From contig CM049321.1 of NCBI GenBank assembly GCA_026874595.1, positions 23,055,979 to 23,119,978 of the forward strand: DNA of 64,000 bases, given 5' to 3'. Below, in pieces: positions 12,038-22,884 of this stretch. Position 1 is the first letter of the stretch; each line of letters starts with the position of its first letter. The position numbers and the translations under genes were made by a program. The notes under the pieces were generated by a model. It was not told where the DNA came from and made no database searches. It saw only the letters and a list, made by a program, of their open reading frames with translations. Source of the DNA: Sipunculus nudus. Lineage: Eukaryota; Annelida; Sipuncula; Golfingiida; Sipunculidae.

Positions 12038-13092
12038 GTGAGTCAAACGTTAAGTTTGTGAACAGTATGTATATGTATAATATCGCTCATTGAGAACACT
12101 TATTCGTCCTTTTTATATATTACAACGACATTTTTACTTTAACAGAATAAATATGCATCCGAAAGTACAAACCACCATTCAAATACAGCAATGGGACAAG
12201 GCCTATACAGGGTTATGTACAGGATTTTGGAAAGGGGGGGGGGGGTTTCCAAAAAATAAATCCTCACTTTTCAAAAGCGAATGGGATACAGCCAATAATC
12301 ACTGCCAGTGTAAAGGGGGGGGGGGCTGTCTGGACCACTTGAACCTTCCCCCCTCCCCCCCCCCCCACACACACCCCTGAATATAAGACTTTCCAGTGCA
12401 CTTTTTCCATGTGAGTACAGCACACAATTAAGCAGTAGGATCAATAATCTTCAAGGGTGGGGGAAGGACCCCCCCCCATATTAATGCCCCTTCAAGTAGG
12501 TACATTTAAGAGGGGGCAATCAAGAAAGCAGGAATGTTAATGACTGTAGCAGTCTTTGAATTTTGGAGTGTTTTTTATTTTTAAAAAGTTGCTTTAAAAT
12601 AGAAATGTTGTTTTTATATTTTTTAAAAGAAAAGCAAGTGATCATTGGCAGCTTTTTATTAGTAACTACTGTACAAAATTCAATTTGATTCGGCATAACC
12701 ATGAGACATCTTTGAGTATCCTTTAAGAACAGATGCTAGAAGGAGTATTGTGGACCCAAGTTTACATGTATAGACTGCTGAGTAGGTAAGATATTTATTT
12801 TAACAGCACTTGATCAAATGTGACGTGTGATGAAAATTTTGCTGTTTCAAGAAGTAGGCTATGCAAAGATAATTTTGTAAGATTTTTCATGGCATTTTTA
12901 CCAAAAACTAAAAATTTGAAGATGAATAAGGAAGACATAAGTAATTTGTGATTAGAATGATAAAATTAGCAAATTAAAAACCTATAACTATGTGCAGTAT
13001 CTTATTTGTGTAGATTAAAGTCTGATTAAAGTGTGTTCAAACACTACCTCATGGGCACATAGTTAACAAAAAATGGTAATTTATGCATCTGA

Positions 13093-14090
13093 TCAAAGCT
13101 GAATGTGTGTACATGGGTGGTGGTGGAGGAATGGGTTCCAGAGTACCAAGGCCGGATGTGTGAATGGAGTCCAGGTTACCAACGCTGGATGTGTGCACAT
13201 TTGTGGTGCTTGTGGATTCGGGTCCAGGGTACCAAGGCTAGATATGTGTACATGGATGTTGGTGGAATGGGGTCCAGGGTACCAAGGCTGGATGCGGTAC
13301 ATGGATGTTGGTGGAATGGGGCCAGGGTACCAAGGTTGGATGTGTGTACATGGATGTTGGTGGAATGGAGTCCAGTGTACCAAGACTGGATGTGTGTACA
13401 TGGATGTTGGTGGAATGGGGTCCAGGGTACCAAGGCTGGATGTGTGTACATGGATGTTGGTACCAAGGCTGGGTGTGTGTACATGGATGTTGGTACCAAG
13501 GCTTGATGTGTGTACATGGATGTTTGTTTGAATGGGGTCTAGGGTACCAAGGATGGATGTGTGCATATTGGTAGTGGAGGGGGATAGGGTCCAGGGTACC
13601 AGTGCTGAATGCATGTATATGGGTGGTGCTTGTTGTCTGGATGTGTGAATACATGACTGGTGGTGGACTGGCGTCCAGAGTACCAAGGCTGGATGTATGA
13701 ATGTGGGTGTTGATGGAATGGGTCTAGGGTACCAAAGCTGAATGTGTGAATACATGACTGGTGGTGGACTGGGTTCCAGGGTACAAAGGCTGGGTGTGTG
13801 TTCATAGGTGTTTGTGGAATGTGGTCCAGAGTACCAAGGCTGGATGTGTGTACATTGATGTTAGTTGACTAGGAACTAGAGTTACAAGTCTGGATGTGTA
13901 CATTGGTGTTAGTGGAATTGGGTCCAGGGTACCAAGGCTGGATGTGTGAACATGGGTGTTGGTGGTAGGACTGGTCTGGATACCCAGGCTGGATGGGTAA
14001 ATATTGATGGTGGTATGGTTCCCAGGGTACCAATGCTGGATGCAGGTATATGGGTGTTGATGGTGGTTTAGTGGTTTCCAGTTTACCCAA
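13093..14090. repeat. Minisatellite of about 50 bp, right arm
   Basis: Tandem copies of GGATGTGTGTACATGGATGT followed by TGGTGGAATGGGGTCCAGGG and TACCAAGGCT, a 50-bp unit, the inverse of the array at 9660-10,390. The best-ordered copies lie at about 13,240-13,560; shorter variants lack the central 'ggaatgggg' part. The array is about 270 bp longer than in the left arm, so the two have changed copy number since duplication. The many ORFs across it are repeat artefacts. Confidence 0.95.
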
Positions 14091-14685
14091 GTTGGAGTGA
14101 ACTCGGGCAAATAGTGAATATTTAATTAAGTAATTCTTGCTTCACTTTATCCAAATTTTGGGTTTTTACACAAATATGCAAATTTTTCACTCCTGTACAA
14201 TTGTTGGCATTAGTTGAATTTTTCTTATTTACATATTTGCATATAATATATTTAAAATATATATTTTTAATCCTCAATTAAATATATACTACATGTGATG
14301 TTTTATCTTGTTCTTTTCAATGCTACTGAATAAATAAATGACAGATTCTTGCAACAGATTATGCTAACCAGCAGCTTTAAGTTCCTTAGGGGTCTTTGAT
14401 TTATCATTGATAAATTAATGGACTTTGATGCAATTGTTGTAAACATTTATATTATTCCATTAGAGGGGTATAACTATTAGAGGTCTTATTCTTAAATATC
14501 ATCAGCTGTTATTGATTCTTGTAAGGCCTGTGTCAATATCTAGTTGATGTCAGTGTATTCCTTGCAGCTGTATGTAAGAATTGTCAGCTGTGCTGCAGAC
14601 AGTTCATACTATTTTCTCTTTTTCTCAAAACTCATCATGGAAATAACACTATTTAGCTTCGATAAATTGCTACACTTTTTATCAG

Positions 14686-14865
14686 AAAGATGTCAAAGAA
14701 GATTCATTTTGTACAAAAGAGGGTACAGAACCAACACCTGGTTTATCATAGACAATAAAGAAATGAGGTCAAGTGCTATTTTAAGTGACTCCATGAACAT
14801 ATATTTATTGAAGAATGGTTCAGCATGGAAAACCTCGTACCTAGTTCTAGGCTGGTACTACATTC
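14686..14865 (+). pseudogene. Candidate second exon of the element gene (right copy), cut by a MITE
   Basis: The acceptor is TTTTTATCAG. The frame that continues from the exon ending at 12,037 is open up to the MITE insertion at 14,866 and runs into it, stopping at 14,891. Residues include RFILYKRGYRTNT, AILSDS and GWYYIL, matching the left copy at 8669-8979 without a stop in either copy despite many substitutions. Without the MITE the homologous sequence resumes at 15,324. The function is unknown. The insertion probably breaks the gene in this copy. Confidence 0.4.
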
Positions 14866-15323
14866 TTAAAGGGGCACAATCACCTATTTGACTATTATAA
14901 ACTAAAGGTTATCCGTTGGAGCTTTCATAAAAATAGGCAAGAAAACGTGGATATCACTGCATACAGGCTGCTTGTTTTGCTTTAATCAACGTGCTTATAA
15001 TATGTGGGGGCCTGCAAAAATAATCAAAACAAATGCATCTGGCAGCAAGTCAGATAAAGCAAAGCTTAGCAAATAGCGTTTTGCAACAAATGAGCTTTCA
15101 CATCCACATATGCAACCTACCACCTTAGGTTACATGTGTTTCCCTTTTTCAACATTGCTTTGTTTACAAACATGTTGCAGATAAACAAGTACCAACATAC
15201 GTCACTAATTCATTGTTAGAATTTTTCACAACCACAATAACCTCTAGATCATTAATATATACACAGAGGAAGCCAGAAATCACATACATTCTTTTTCAAA
15301 AGAAGGTGAATGGACACCTTTAA
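14866..15323. mobile_element. TTAA-type MITE in the right arm
   Basis: It begins TTAAAGGGGCACAATCACC and ends GGTGAATGGACACCTTTAA, so the ends are imperfect inverted repeats flanked by TTAA. The left arm has the empty site with a single TTAA (CATATTA-side sequence near 8800). TTAA duplication with AGGG ends fits piggyBac or Kolobok superfamilies. No ORF. A related copy lies at 60,130-60,597. Confidence 0.85.
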
Positions 15324-18299
15324 TATAACTTACCCAGCACAAAACATGCAACTTTTCAACCAACTTCAGGAAGAGTGTCTTGAAATTAAATTGTCTAGCA
15401 AGGACAAGTCAACTTCTTACAAGCTTCTTCCACAGTTTGTAGCTGCATTAACATAATTTAGTATTTGATTCTTTTGTTACATCCTTAGTATTCTACATAT
15501 TTTCTAAGAAGTGTTTTAAGAATTTCAGTATTCACATATGTAAAATGTTTCACTCTTTTTTATGGTAATTGAATTTTACCAACTTATAGAAAGGTTAAGT
15601 GTTTCAGTGTTTGATGAATCACTGTGAACATACAACAGTTAGTTAATCTTGTACAATCTGGCTGATTTATCATGCATTTCATTATTTGTATGAGGCTTCA
15701 TTTGCACTAATCTTGTGATCATGTTAAAGTTCCATATGTGATGATACAGTCTGTATATGGCAATATGGTGATTTGTAGTATTTAATTGTCATGGTTGATT
15801 TCATAACTGTAACTTAATGAAGCTTTAAGTATTTACAGACAGGGGCCAGGGGCCTTGTTTTAGGATCCAAATTAATATTTTTATGTAAGTGATACAAACC
15901 AAGGATTTGGTATTTTGAAAATATTAGGTGTTTAATTAGGGTGCTTTCAGTATTGCTCTGATAGATTTTTTTATACATTAATCTGAGTAGCAGCTGATGT
16001 ACATCTCAACTATGCTGCAGTGCTGAGAAATCTTCAGTCATGGGAGACTTTGTTAATGCAAGTCTTTTCTGCATTTTATTTTAAACTTTTTGGATGTAAA
16101 ATATTTGCTGCAGTCAGACGGAAGCTAGAAACACTTAAAGTGAATATATTGGCATGTCTGAATTATATAAATGCTCATTCAAGATCTGAGATCAGTGTTG
16201 CTACCTTCTAAAACATATAAAATATTATACAGTCAGCTTAATATAATTGTGATATTTGCAGTTGTAACACATAGTTCATGCAAAAATTTAATGTATCGGT
16301 ACATATAATTTGCATTTTATCAGAAAGATACTATGCTTGTAATCCTAAGTTGTTTTCTGCTTCAGGTTGTGTTTGGTCAGATTCTAGAAAACTGTCCAAC
16401 ATAATAAAATATCTAAAAGGAATATATACTCCATTTAAAAATTGAATACTCGTAAAATAAAATGCATGCTTCAAGTTTTCTTTTGGAAGAAGAAAGAAAT
16501 GTTATTGTTAATCAAATTTGAACTGGTACACTAAAATGTTCTTGTAGCTATTAAAAAATACAAGAACAACTTTTAAAGAGGTTTTTTTTTATAAAATAAT
16601 TGTTCAACTTTACAGTTTGTAGCTTCCTGACTACGACTCCTTGGGTTTTATGTGTTTATAATTAAATACCAGTTTTCTACGAGCTGTATTTTAAATTTTC
16701 AGTTGTAAATTGTAAAAGGTTTAAACTTATTTACAATAAGTTAAAGCTATGAGAGTAGCTAATTTGAGCCATTATTTAAATGTTTTGAATCTGTTTTCTC
16801 TTGAATTGTCAACTAAGTTGATTTCCTAAATAAAATTAAATTTTTGAAATAAAATATTGAAATAAAACTTGCAAATGGGTGTATACCTTATAGAATTTCA
16901 TTCAAATCCCTTAAGCTAGCTGGGCATTATTGTGCATAACACTGGTGCTCGCAATCAGGTATACTGAGTAAAAGTTCAAATTGTTTCATTTTTAGCTAAA
17001 CTGACAATATGTTAGCCAGTTTTAGAAATATTTATTAAGTTTTTTCTTAATCAAATGGATCGTTTCATCACCAATCTTTTTACCTTATTGCAATTATTAA
17101 ATTAAATGTGCATTATTATACTTTAGCTCACCTCCACTTTCTTCCTTATTATATATTTCAAAGGGTTTCACACAGTCCCAATGGGTATTATTACATGCAT
17201 ATTACAGTCAGCTAGTTGAAATACTATTATACCTATACAAATGTGTGATCATGGTAGGCTCGAGCATCTTTCATGTTGTCGATAAAATTATACAGTCGAC
17301 ATCAAACACACCAAATGTGTAAGTAATACAACTCGTTGGAGCATATTGTGTGTATATTAATATGCTGAACATTTTAAAAATATAAATAGAAATAAAAATA
17401 TTACCTCATTTTCGTTTACTAGGATTTTATTCAGATATTTTTGTTACCAATTCCAGCTGAGCGCCATGACCCACAAGTCCCTTGTTAATCATTGTGCAGC
17501 AGTTCAGATTAGGTTTGCTAGATTAATTATTGTTGTAATTCATAGTTTATAATATTTGTGTATACAGCTATGGGGAAGACAGAATTGTACTATTACAGGT
17601 ACATTCAGTATTGATATGATAAATATTACATGCAGACAACAGATATTTAAATAGATACTAAATAAATCTGATCTTACTTAATCATGGTCTGTCATGTAAA
17701 GAGTAGTTAGGTTGCTGTTGATGTGCATGACTACATCTATTATAAAAGAAGACTTACAGAAAACTGTGTATTTCAAATATTATTTACATGACCTTTTCTG
17801 ATATAGGTCTGTATTATGTAATCCACATTTTATTCCAAGCATTTTTAAACTAACCAAAATGTTGTAGAAGCAAGGAACTGCCATTAGACTATCAGCATTG
17901 CCCATCTTAAATATACTGATGTACAAAATATTCTTCTGTTCATCTTTTGAGACAAGAGTTCATGCCTTTTAAACTGATTTAGATAAAGTTATGAGTCATG
18001 ATAGATAAGGTTTCGTCTTCAGCACCTGGCTATTTATTATTTGATCTGGGAAATTTAAGAAAATAATCATTTAATTAAGGTTCCACAGAGCTTTATATTA
18101 TAACCCATAATTGATAACCCGTACTTGAAACGTTTCCTGTTCAGTACATCCTCCAAATTAGGTAGCATTGTCTAAGGAATAAATTTTATCTTTCCAGTAA
18201 ATTTGTGAGTTGTTTCATTAGAAGCGAATCGTCAGGTTTTCATAATGGTTGCAGTGGACATCAAACCACAAAGACAAACAACAAATAACATTTTCTGTG

Positions 18300-18728
18300 A
18301 CTTTAAATATTTTCAATACATGTTTTATTTGTAGACAATTTTGAGACATGATGCAAATGCAAATATGCCTTTGATGGGAAAAAATGTTATATATTTTTTT
18401 TCTTGGAAAAATGAAACATGTCTTTAGACATGTTTCATATGAAACATATTTCATATAAAAACATGTAAAACTGAGACATGTTTTACTATAAGTTAAAACA
18501 TGTTTCTTTGGAAAACACATGTTTCGAAAAATGGGACAACTACACGTTTTAGGCTGAACATACGTTTTAAATAGTAACATGTTTTATGAAAAGTGAAACA
18601 TGTCTTAAAACATGTCTTATATGTGACATATTTCACATAAAGACATGTAACACTGAGACATGTTTTACTCTTAGTTTAAAACATGTTTCTTAGGGGAAAC
18701 TTGAAACATGTTCTCAGTTTTTAGAGTG
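18300..18728. repeat. Subterminal ACATGT array, right arm
   Basis: Inverse counterpart of 3767-4520. Two 181-bp-spaced units are visible (ACTGAGACATGTTTTAC near 18,470 and 18,651) against three in the left arm. Confidence 0.8.
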
Positions 18729-19520
18729 TGTATATTGCTATTTTGATAAGGTACCCTATTAATGTTTTGGTCCATAACGTTTACAAAATATCATGTAATA
18801 TTTACCTAATTTTTGGCCCGTTCATAGGAAATATATAGCAGAAGTTCATGAATATTTATTAATATGAACAATAAAGTGTTTTTGATATTAGGAAGTCATG
18901 AAGAGTAACAACAGGTTTTTCCACTATTTCTCAAAGGACCGACGTCGCATTAGCCCAATTAGGGGTTTGGTAGGAAAAGTAAGAGAACTTATGGGCATCT
19001 AACTGTATGTCAAATTTTGTAAGTCTAATGGTTTAAAAACGTGCCAGTCTAACAGACAGACAGACGGACGGACGGACGGATGACAGACAATGGACCAAAA
19101 CTATAGCTCAAATGACTTTAGTCAGCTGAACAAAAAGAAAAAAATTGTAATGTATGTCATAGGTCTGGACAGTGTTAAGGTTTTCCGGAGATCTTTGGTT
19201 GTGGTTGCCGTTTTCAGACAGTATTGCTCATGATGACACTTTAATTCACAGATTGCTACTTTTTATATCATTACCATATTGTCTTATAGGTCATGAAATA
19301 CACTTTATTTCAAAACTACTTAAACAAGAATAAGCATGAAGATAACCAAGAGATTATCCACACAACACCGTTTGAACGCTGATGTAAGATAATGGTTAAC
19401 AAAAGGTATTTTTTTGCCTTGTCAAATTTGATGAGTTTCAAACTTTCCCCGACACAATTGCTTAGGACTTTTTCTGATATAAAGGCCATATTAAGGCATC
19501 AAAATCAGGTGATTTTGCTT
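18729..19520. other. Intergenic or intronic sequence with a truncated interspersed repeat
   Basis: No gene seen. From about 18,950 to 19,140 there is a repeat fragment with GACAGACAGACGGACGGACG followed by ACTATAGCTCAAATGACT. Reverse-complemented, this matches the start of the array at 33,355 (GCTCAGCTGACT, GAGCTATAG, CGTCCGTCCGTCCG), so it belongs to that dispersed family. The remainder is AT-rich. Confidence 0.6.
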
Positions 19521-19572
19521 TTCGCCACCTGGTCATGAAGTTTTCTAAAGAAACGGGCGTTCAGCTTTGGAT
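19521..19572 (-). pseudogene. Truncated fifth Ig exon (5' fragment only)
   Basis: The splice acceptor and first 52 bases match the start of the Ig exon at 19,844-20,119 (residues like FVRKLHDQVA), and the preceding intron also matches for about 200 bases. Homology then stops abruptly within the exon, which has no remaining domain or donor. It records a former tandem unit of about 550 bp that has been cut. Confidence 0.75.
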
Positions 19573-19843
19573 CTATTTTGAAATGTAAAAAGAGAGTTTT
19601 TAAAAGATCATTAAGAATACAGAAAGGGTGTGCATTCATGCCTTAACAGAAGGTATGTCTTCGTGAACTAATTGTTAGGGAACGACATACTCCCTAAATA
19701 TTTCTTGTTTAAATGAATTGGGACATAACTTTATTGAAAAAGGTGTGGTGTTAAGAGAATTCTCACAAAACGTGGTGAACTGTTGAAAAATAAAAACATA
19801 TACATATCGTAGATGTGAATTAAATGACAAATTTAAGACATAC

Positions 19844-20119
19844 CAGTTACACTGAGGACGCCAGAGGAGTTGTCGCCTCCGGGCAACTCGCAGGAATATT
19901 GCCCGGCGTGATCACGTGTAACCCTCGTGATGATGAGATGGTGGGTTGAATTGGAGTGGCCTATAATCACCTGAGCCAGCCCTCCAATGTCGTTACCATC
20001 TTTTTTCCACACCACCTCAACATCAGACTGGTTCAGTTCCACATCAAGCATGATAGGTTCATTCAGATTCGCCACTTGGTCATGAAGTTTTCTAACGAAA
20101 TGGGCGTTCAGCTTTGGAT
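19844..20119 (-). CDS. Ig-domain exon 4 of the lectin/Ig gene
   Basis: The fourth and last intact Ig exon of gene 2 in transcript order: 276 bp, acceptor AAAATAG, donor GTATGT, phase 1 at both ends. It encodes 92 residues: DPKLNAHFVRKL, then the tryptophan motif VVWKKDGNDIGG, then the DxGxYxC motif DHAGQYSCELPGG and an SVTG end. This is the I-set/V-set Ig core, but the B-strand position that normally carries the first cysteine is valine/aspartate (LDVELNQSDVEVVW), so the canonical disulphide cannot form. It is nearly identical to the exon at 20,394. No following exon can be assigned, so the gene's 3' end is unknown. Ig domains in secreted or membrane proteins mediate binding; the partner is unknown. 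Confidence 0.85.
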
Positions 20120-20393
20120 CTATTTTGAAATGTAAAAAAGAGTTTTCAAAGATCATTAAGAATACAGAAAGGGTGCATTAATGCCATAACAGAAGGTATG
20201 CCTTCGTGAACTAATTGTTAGGGTACGACATACTCCCTAATTTTTTTTATTTATTTTTAAGTGAAAAGGGACCTTACTTTACGGGAAAAACGTGTCAATT
20301 TTCAAGATAATTTCACAAAACGTTGTGAACTGTTGAGAAATAAAAACATATAAATACCGTAGATGTGAAGTAAATGACAAATTTAAGACATAC

Positions 20394-20669
20394 CAGTCAC
20401 ACTGAGCACGCCAGAGGAGTTGTCGCCTCCGGGCAGCTCACAGGAATATCGCCCGGCGTGATCACGTGTAACCCTAGTGATGACAAGATGGTGGGTTAAA
20501 TTGGAGTGACCTATAATCACGTGAGCCAATCCTCCAATGCCGTTACCATCTTTTTTCCACACCACCTCAACATCAGATTGGTTCAGTTCCACATCAAGCA
20601 AGGCAGGCTCACCCAGTGTCACCACCTGGTCTGAAAGCTCTCTGATGAAACGGACGTTCATCTTTGGAT
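20394..20669 (-). CDS. Ig-domain exon 3 of the lectin/Ig gene
   Basis: This exon is 276 bp with phase 1 at both ends; acceptor AAATAG before ATCCAAAGATG, donor GTATGT. It encodes an Ig domain with RFIRELSDQVV, VVWKKDGNGIGG and DHAGRYSCELPGG. It differs from the exon at 19,844 at few positions, mainly in the N-terminal third, and the flanking introns are alike, showing recent tandem duplication of a unit of about 550 bp. As in its neighbours the first Ig cysteine is absent. Transcript order is right to left, so this precedes the exon at 19,844. Confidence 0.85.
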
Positions 20670-20924
20670 CTATTTATATATAACAGCATATATTTACTAA
20701 GATTAGAATGAATATGTGAAAGGGTGTGCATTCTTGCCCTAAGAGTTTGGGGACGAAACATTCCCTATATTTTGTTAGAAGTGGTTTAATGACTTTGGAC
20801 CTAACTTTACTAAAAACAAAAGGATGCATTTGCAAGAAAACTCTCCAACCCAGGTGAACTGATGACAAAATAAAACCTTATAATATACCGTAGATGTGAA
20901 GTAAATTACTGATTTGAAACATAC

Positions 20925-21194
20925 CATTCACACTGAGCATGCATGAGGAGATGTCGCCTCCGGGCAGCTCACAGGAATATTGCCCGGCATCAAGATATGT
21001 AACCCGAGTGATGACTAGATGATGGGTTGAATCAAAGTGGCCTATAATCACGTGATCCAATATTTCAGTGTCATCTTTTTTCCACACAACTTTAACATCA
21101 GACTGGTTCAGGACCACATCTAGCTTGACCGTGCCATAAAGTGTCGCCACCTGGTTATTTAGTTGTTTGACGAAACCGGCGTTCATCTCTGGAT
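20925..21194 (-). CDS. Ig-domain exon 2 of the lectin/Ig gene (divergent)
   Basis: This 270-bp exon, phase 1 at both ends, is the most divergent of the four. It is two codons shorter: WKKDDTEILDHVII replaces the longer WKKDG...GG loop. It keeps YLDAGQYSCELPGG. An extra cysteine occurs near the end (ISSCMLSV) that the others lack, while the first Ig cysteine is missing as in all copies, so pairing, if any, must be different. Donor GTATGT, acceptor AAATAG. Confidence 0.85.
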
Positions 21195-21425
21195 CTATTT
21201 TTAAATGAAATAGAATTGTTTTCCTAAGATTATTAAGAATACTAAAAAGTGAGCATTCATTCCTCAACAGTAGGGATAGGAAGGTTTGTTTTAATGAATT
21301 GGGACCGATTTTTTATGAAAAAGTATCCCATTTCCAAAGAATTTTAACAAACCGCGGTGACCTGTTAGCAAAATACAAACTTATAAATATCGTAGATGAA
21401 AAGTAAATGACAAATTTAAACATAC

Positions 21426-21701
21426 CAATCACACTGAGCACGCCAGAGGAATTTGCTCCTCCGGGCAGCTCACAGGAATATCGCCCGGTGTCATTATGTG
21501 TAACCCTAGTGATGACGAGACGGTGAGTTGAATTGGAGTGACCTATAATCACGTGATCCGATCCACCAATGACGACACCATCTTTTTTCCATATTATTTG
21601 AACGTCAGACTGGTTCAGTTCCACATACAACATGACAGGCTCACTCAGTCCCACCACCTGGTCTGTAAGTTCTTTGACGAAACCCACGCTCCTCTTTGGA
21701 T
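21426..21701 (-). CDS. Ig-domain exon 1 of the lectin/Ig gene
   Basis: First Ig exon in transcript order, next to the second SUEL exon. It is 276 bp, acceptor AATATTAG, donor GTATGT, phase 1 at both ends. Key parts: GFVKELTDQVV, IIWKKDGVVIGG, HNDTGRYSCELPGG, ending SVIG. The first Ig cysteine position is tyrosine/valine (LYVELNQSD). NQS and NST motifs are potential N-glycosylation sites, as in the sister exons. Joined to the SUEL exon at 22,576 it continues in frame, supporting one transcript: signal, SUEL, linker, SUEL, Ig x4. Confidence 0.85.
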
Positions 21702-22116
21702 CTAATATTAACAAAGAGGAATATGTTTTCTATGACTGTAATGCAAACAGAAATATCATAATTATTAATCCGTAGTCTTTTTTAGAGTTATTAAAATTTT
21801 ACATGATATAACACATATGATAAAGGAAAGATGTAGTAATACTAAAACCATTAGGCCTTTTCTCATTACTATTTATGTTTGTTTTTTTACACTAGAAAGG
21901 TCAGATTGCAAGGAACTACCCTGCATTCACTTGGAATTAGATTAGATTAAATACAAGCAATATACAAGCAATTGGACTCGGAATGCTGACTGTAAAACAA
22001 CTTGTCCACATACAATGATTAATCCACTTTGCAGGAAACATCCATGCAACCATCGGTCGTTTTTCTTCTGTCAATCATCGAATATGATTTTACAGCCACA
22101 TTTTCCTATCATACCC
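21702..22116. other. Intron, part of a duplicated segment
   Basis: No exon. The stretch from the Ig acceptor to about 22,070 is repeated, diverged, at 23,830-24,180 (shared GGATCTA acceptor, TTTGCAGGAAACATCC), showing that an Ig-to-SUEL segment was copied as a block. Confidence 0.7.
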
Positions 22117-22144
22117 ACACACACACATTCACACACACACACAC

Positions 22145-22230
<86 letters not shown>
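22117..22230. repeat. Compound (CA)n(TA)n microsatellite
   Basis: About 75 bp of CA repeats followed directly by about 40 bp of TA repeats, in an intron of the lectin/Ig gene. Apparent ORFs across it encode only HT, VC or IY repeats and are not genes. Confidence 0.95.
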
Positions 22231-22233
<3 letters not shown>

Positions 22234-22575
22234 ATATTTAGATGTGGTGGGACCCGAACAGTCAACGTAAGCCAAAGTGAAGAAAGGCAGCGCAAGGTAA
22301 GTATAAAAGCGAAGCACTGCAAGACAGGCCAAGAAAGGACAGAACACATTACTTATGTCCGAAACACCCAGGCACACTCTGATACATACAGATACATCAA
22401 TGACGCACGATATAATATATTAATAATTCTGTTATCTATGAGAACTGCTCTTTTAAATTTAAGCAGAAAGTAATGATTTTCATGAGAGAACAAATTACCA
22501 GTTTCATTTTCTTAATTATTTTTATTTCAATTTACTAATTCACTTGAATTTAAGTTGTAAGTAACACCAACTCAC

Positions 22576-22884
22576 CATCATTTGAACCGGAACAGACGTA
22601 ACTCAGACGCAGGTACTTGTATGTTTTTTTACAGGGGTCTATTTTAAAAAATGCATTATTAGCAGTGAATGAACAAGATGTTTGGTTCATGCACTCATTT
22701 TCCACATCTTGAAGAGCATTTGAGTCGGAACAACTGGTATCTTCCATACTATCTTTTGGGGAGAAGGGACAATGATATTTGTTATCCCTTCCATAGAGAG
22801 CATCGATCTTCTTTATTTTCTGGTCCTGAGCACAGCTTATATTGACGTTCTCTTTTTCACATATTACTTCCGTGGAAATTTTAT
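22576..22884 (-). CDS. SUEL/rhamnose-binding lectin domain exon 2 of the lectin/Ig gene
   Basis: This 309-bp exon has acceptor CTCCTTTTCAG, donor GTGAGT, phase 1 at both ends. It encodes one complete SUEL-type (Gal_Lectin) domain: ISC near the start, the YGR motif (DALYGRDNKYHCP), central cysteines in DTSCSD, NECMN and TSCSF, the DPC motif (FFKIDPC) and the closing LRLSYVC. Both sugar-binding signature motifs, YGR and DPC, are canonical. SUEL lectins bind galactose or rhamnose on cell surfaces and microbes and are usually secreted. It sits between the 45-bp linker exon and the first Ig exon. The domain starts with KISTEV, as in SUEL exon 1, so the two arose by duplication. Confidence 0.92.

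Larger units (their letters stand above)
11595..18728 (+). mobile_element. Right copy of the large TIR element; right arm of the palindrome
   Basis: It starts ACTCTAAAAAATGACG (one base of the TIR lost into the TA tract) and ends with CAGTTTTTAGAGTG, the inverted match of the left outer end. It is the better preserved copy: it keeps a GC-richer segment at 11,800-12,040 with a candidate first exon, then a minisatellite, the conserved second open frame and the ACATGT-rich 3' end. A 458-bp TTAA MITE interrupts it at 14,866. No transposase, helicase or polymerase motif was recognised, so whether it is autonomous is unknown. It could be a MITE-like foldback family or an unclassified DNA transposon carrying an unrecognised gene. 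Confidence 0.75.

Noticed and set aside
13093-14090. CRISPR-like array
   Set aside because: The repeats are contiguous 50-bp units without unique spacers, in a eukaryotic context. The 22-bp units at 27,125 were rejected for the same reason.
3767-18728. The palindrome as a mere assembly mirror
   Set aside because: The arms differ at many positions and carry different insertions with proper target duplications; a mirrored contig would be near-identical.
22015-22473. ORFs rich in HT, VC or IY repeats
   Set aside because: They are translations of CA and TA microsatellites. The same applies at 26,549-26,782, 58,017-58,728 and 62,820-63,077.
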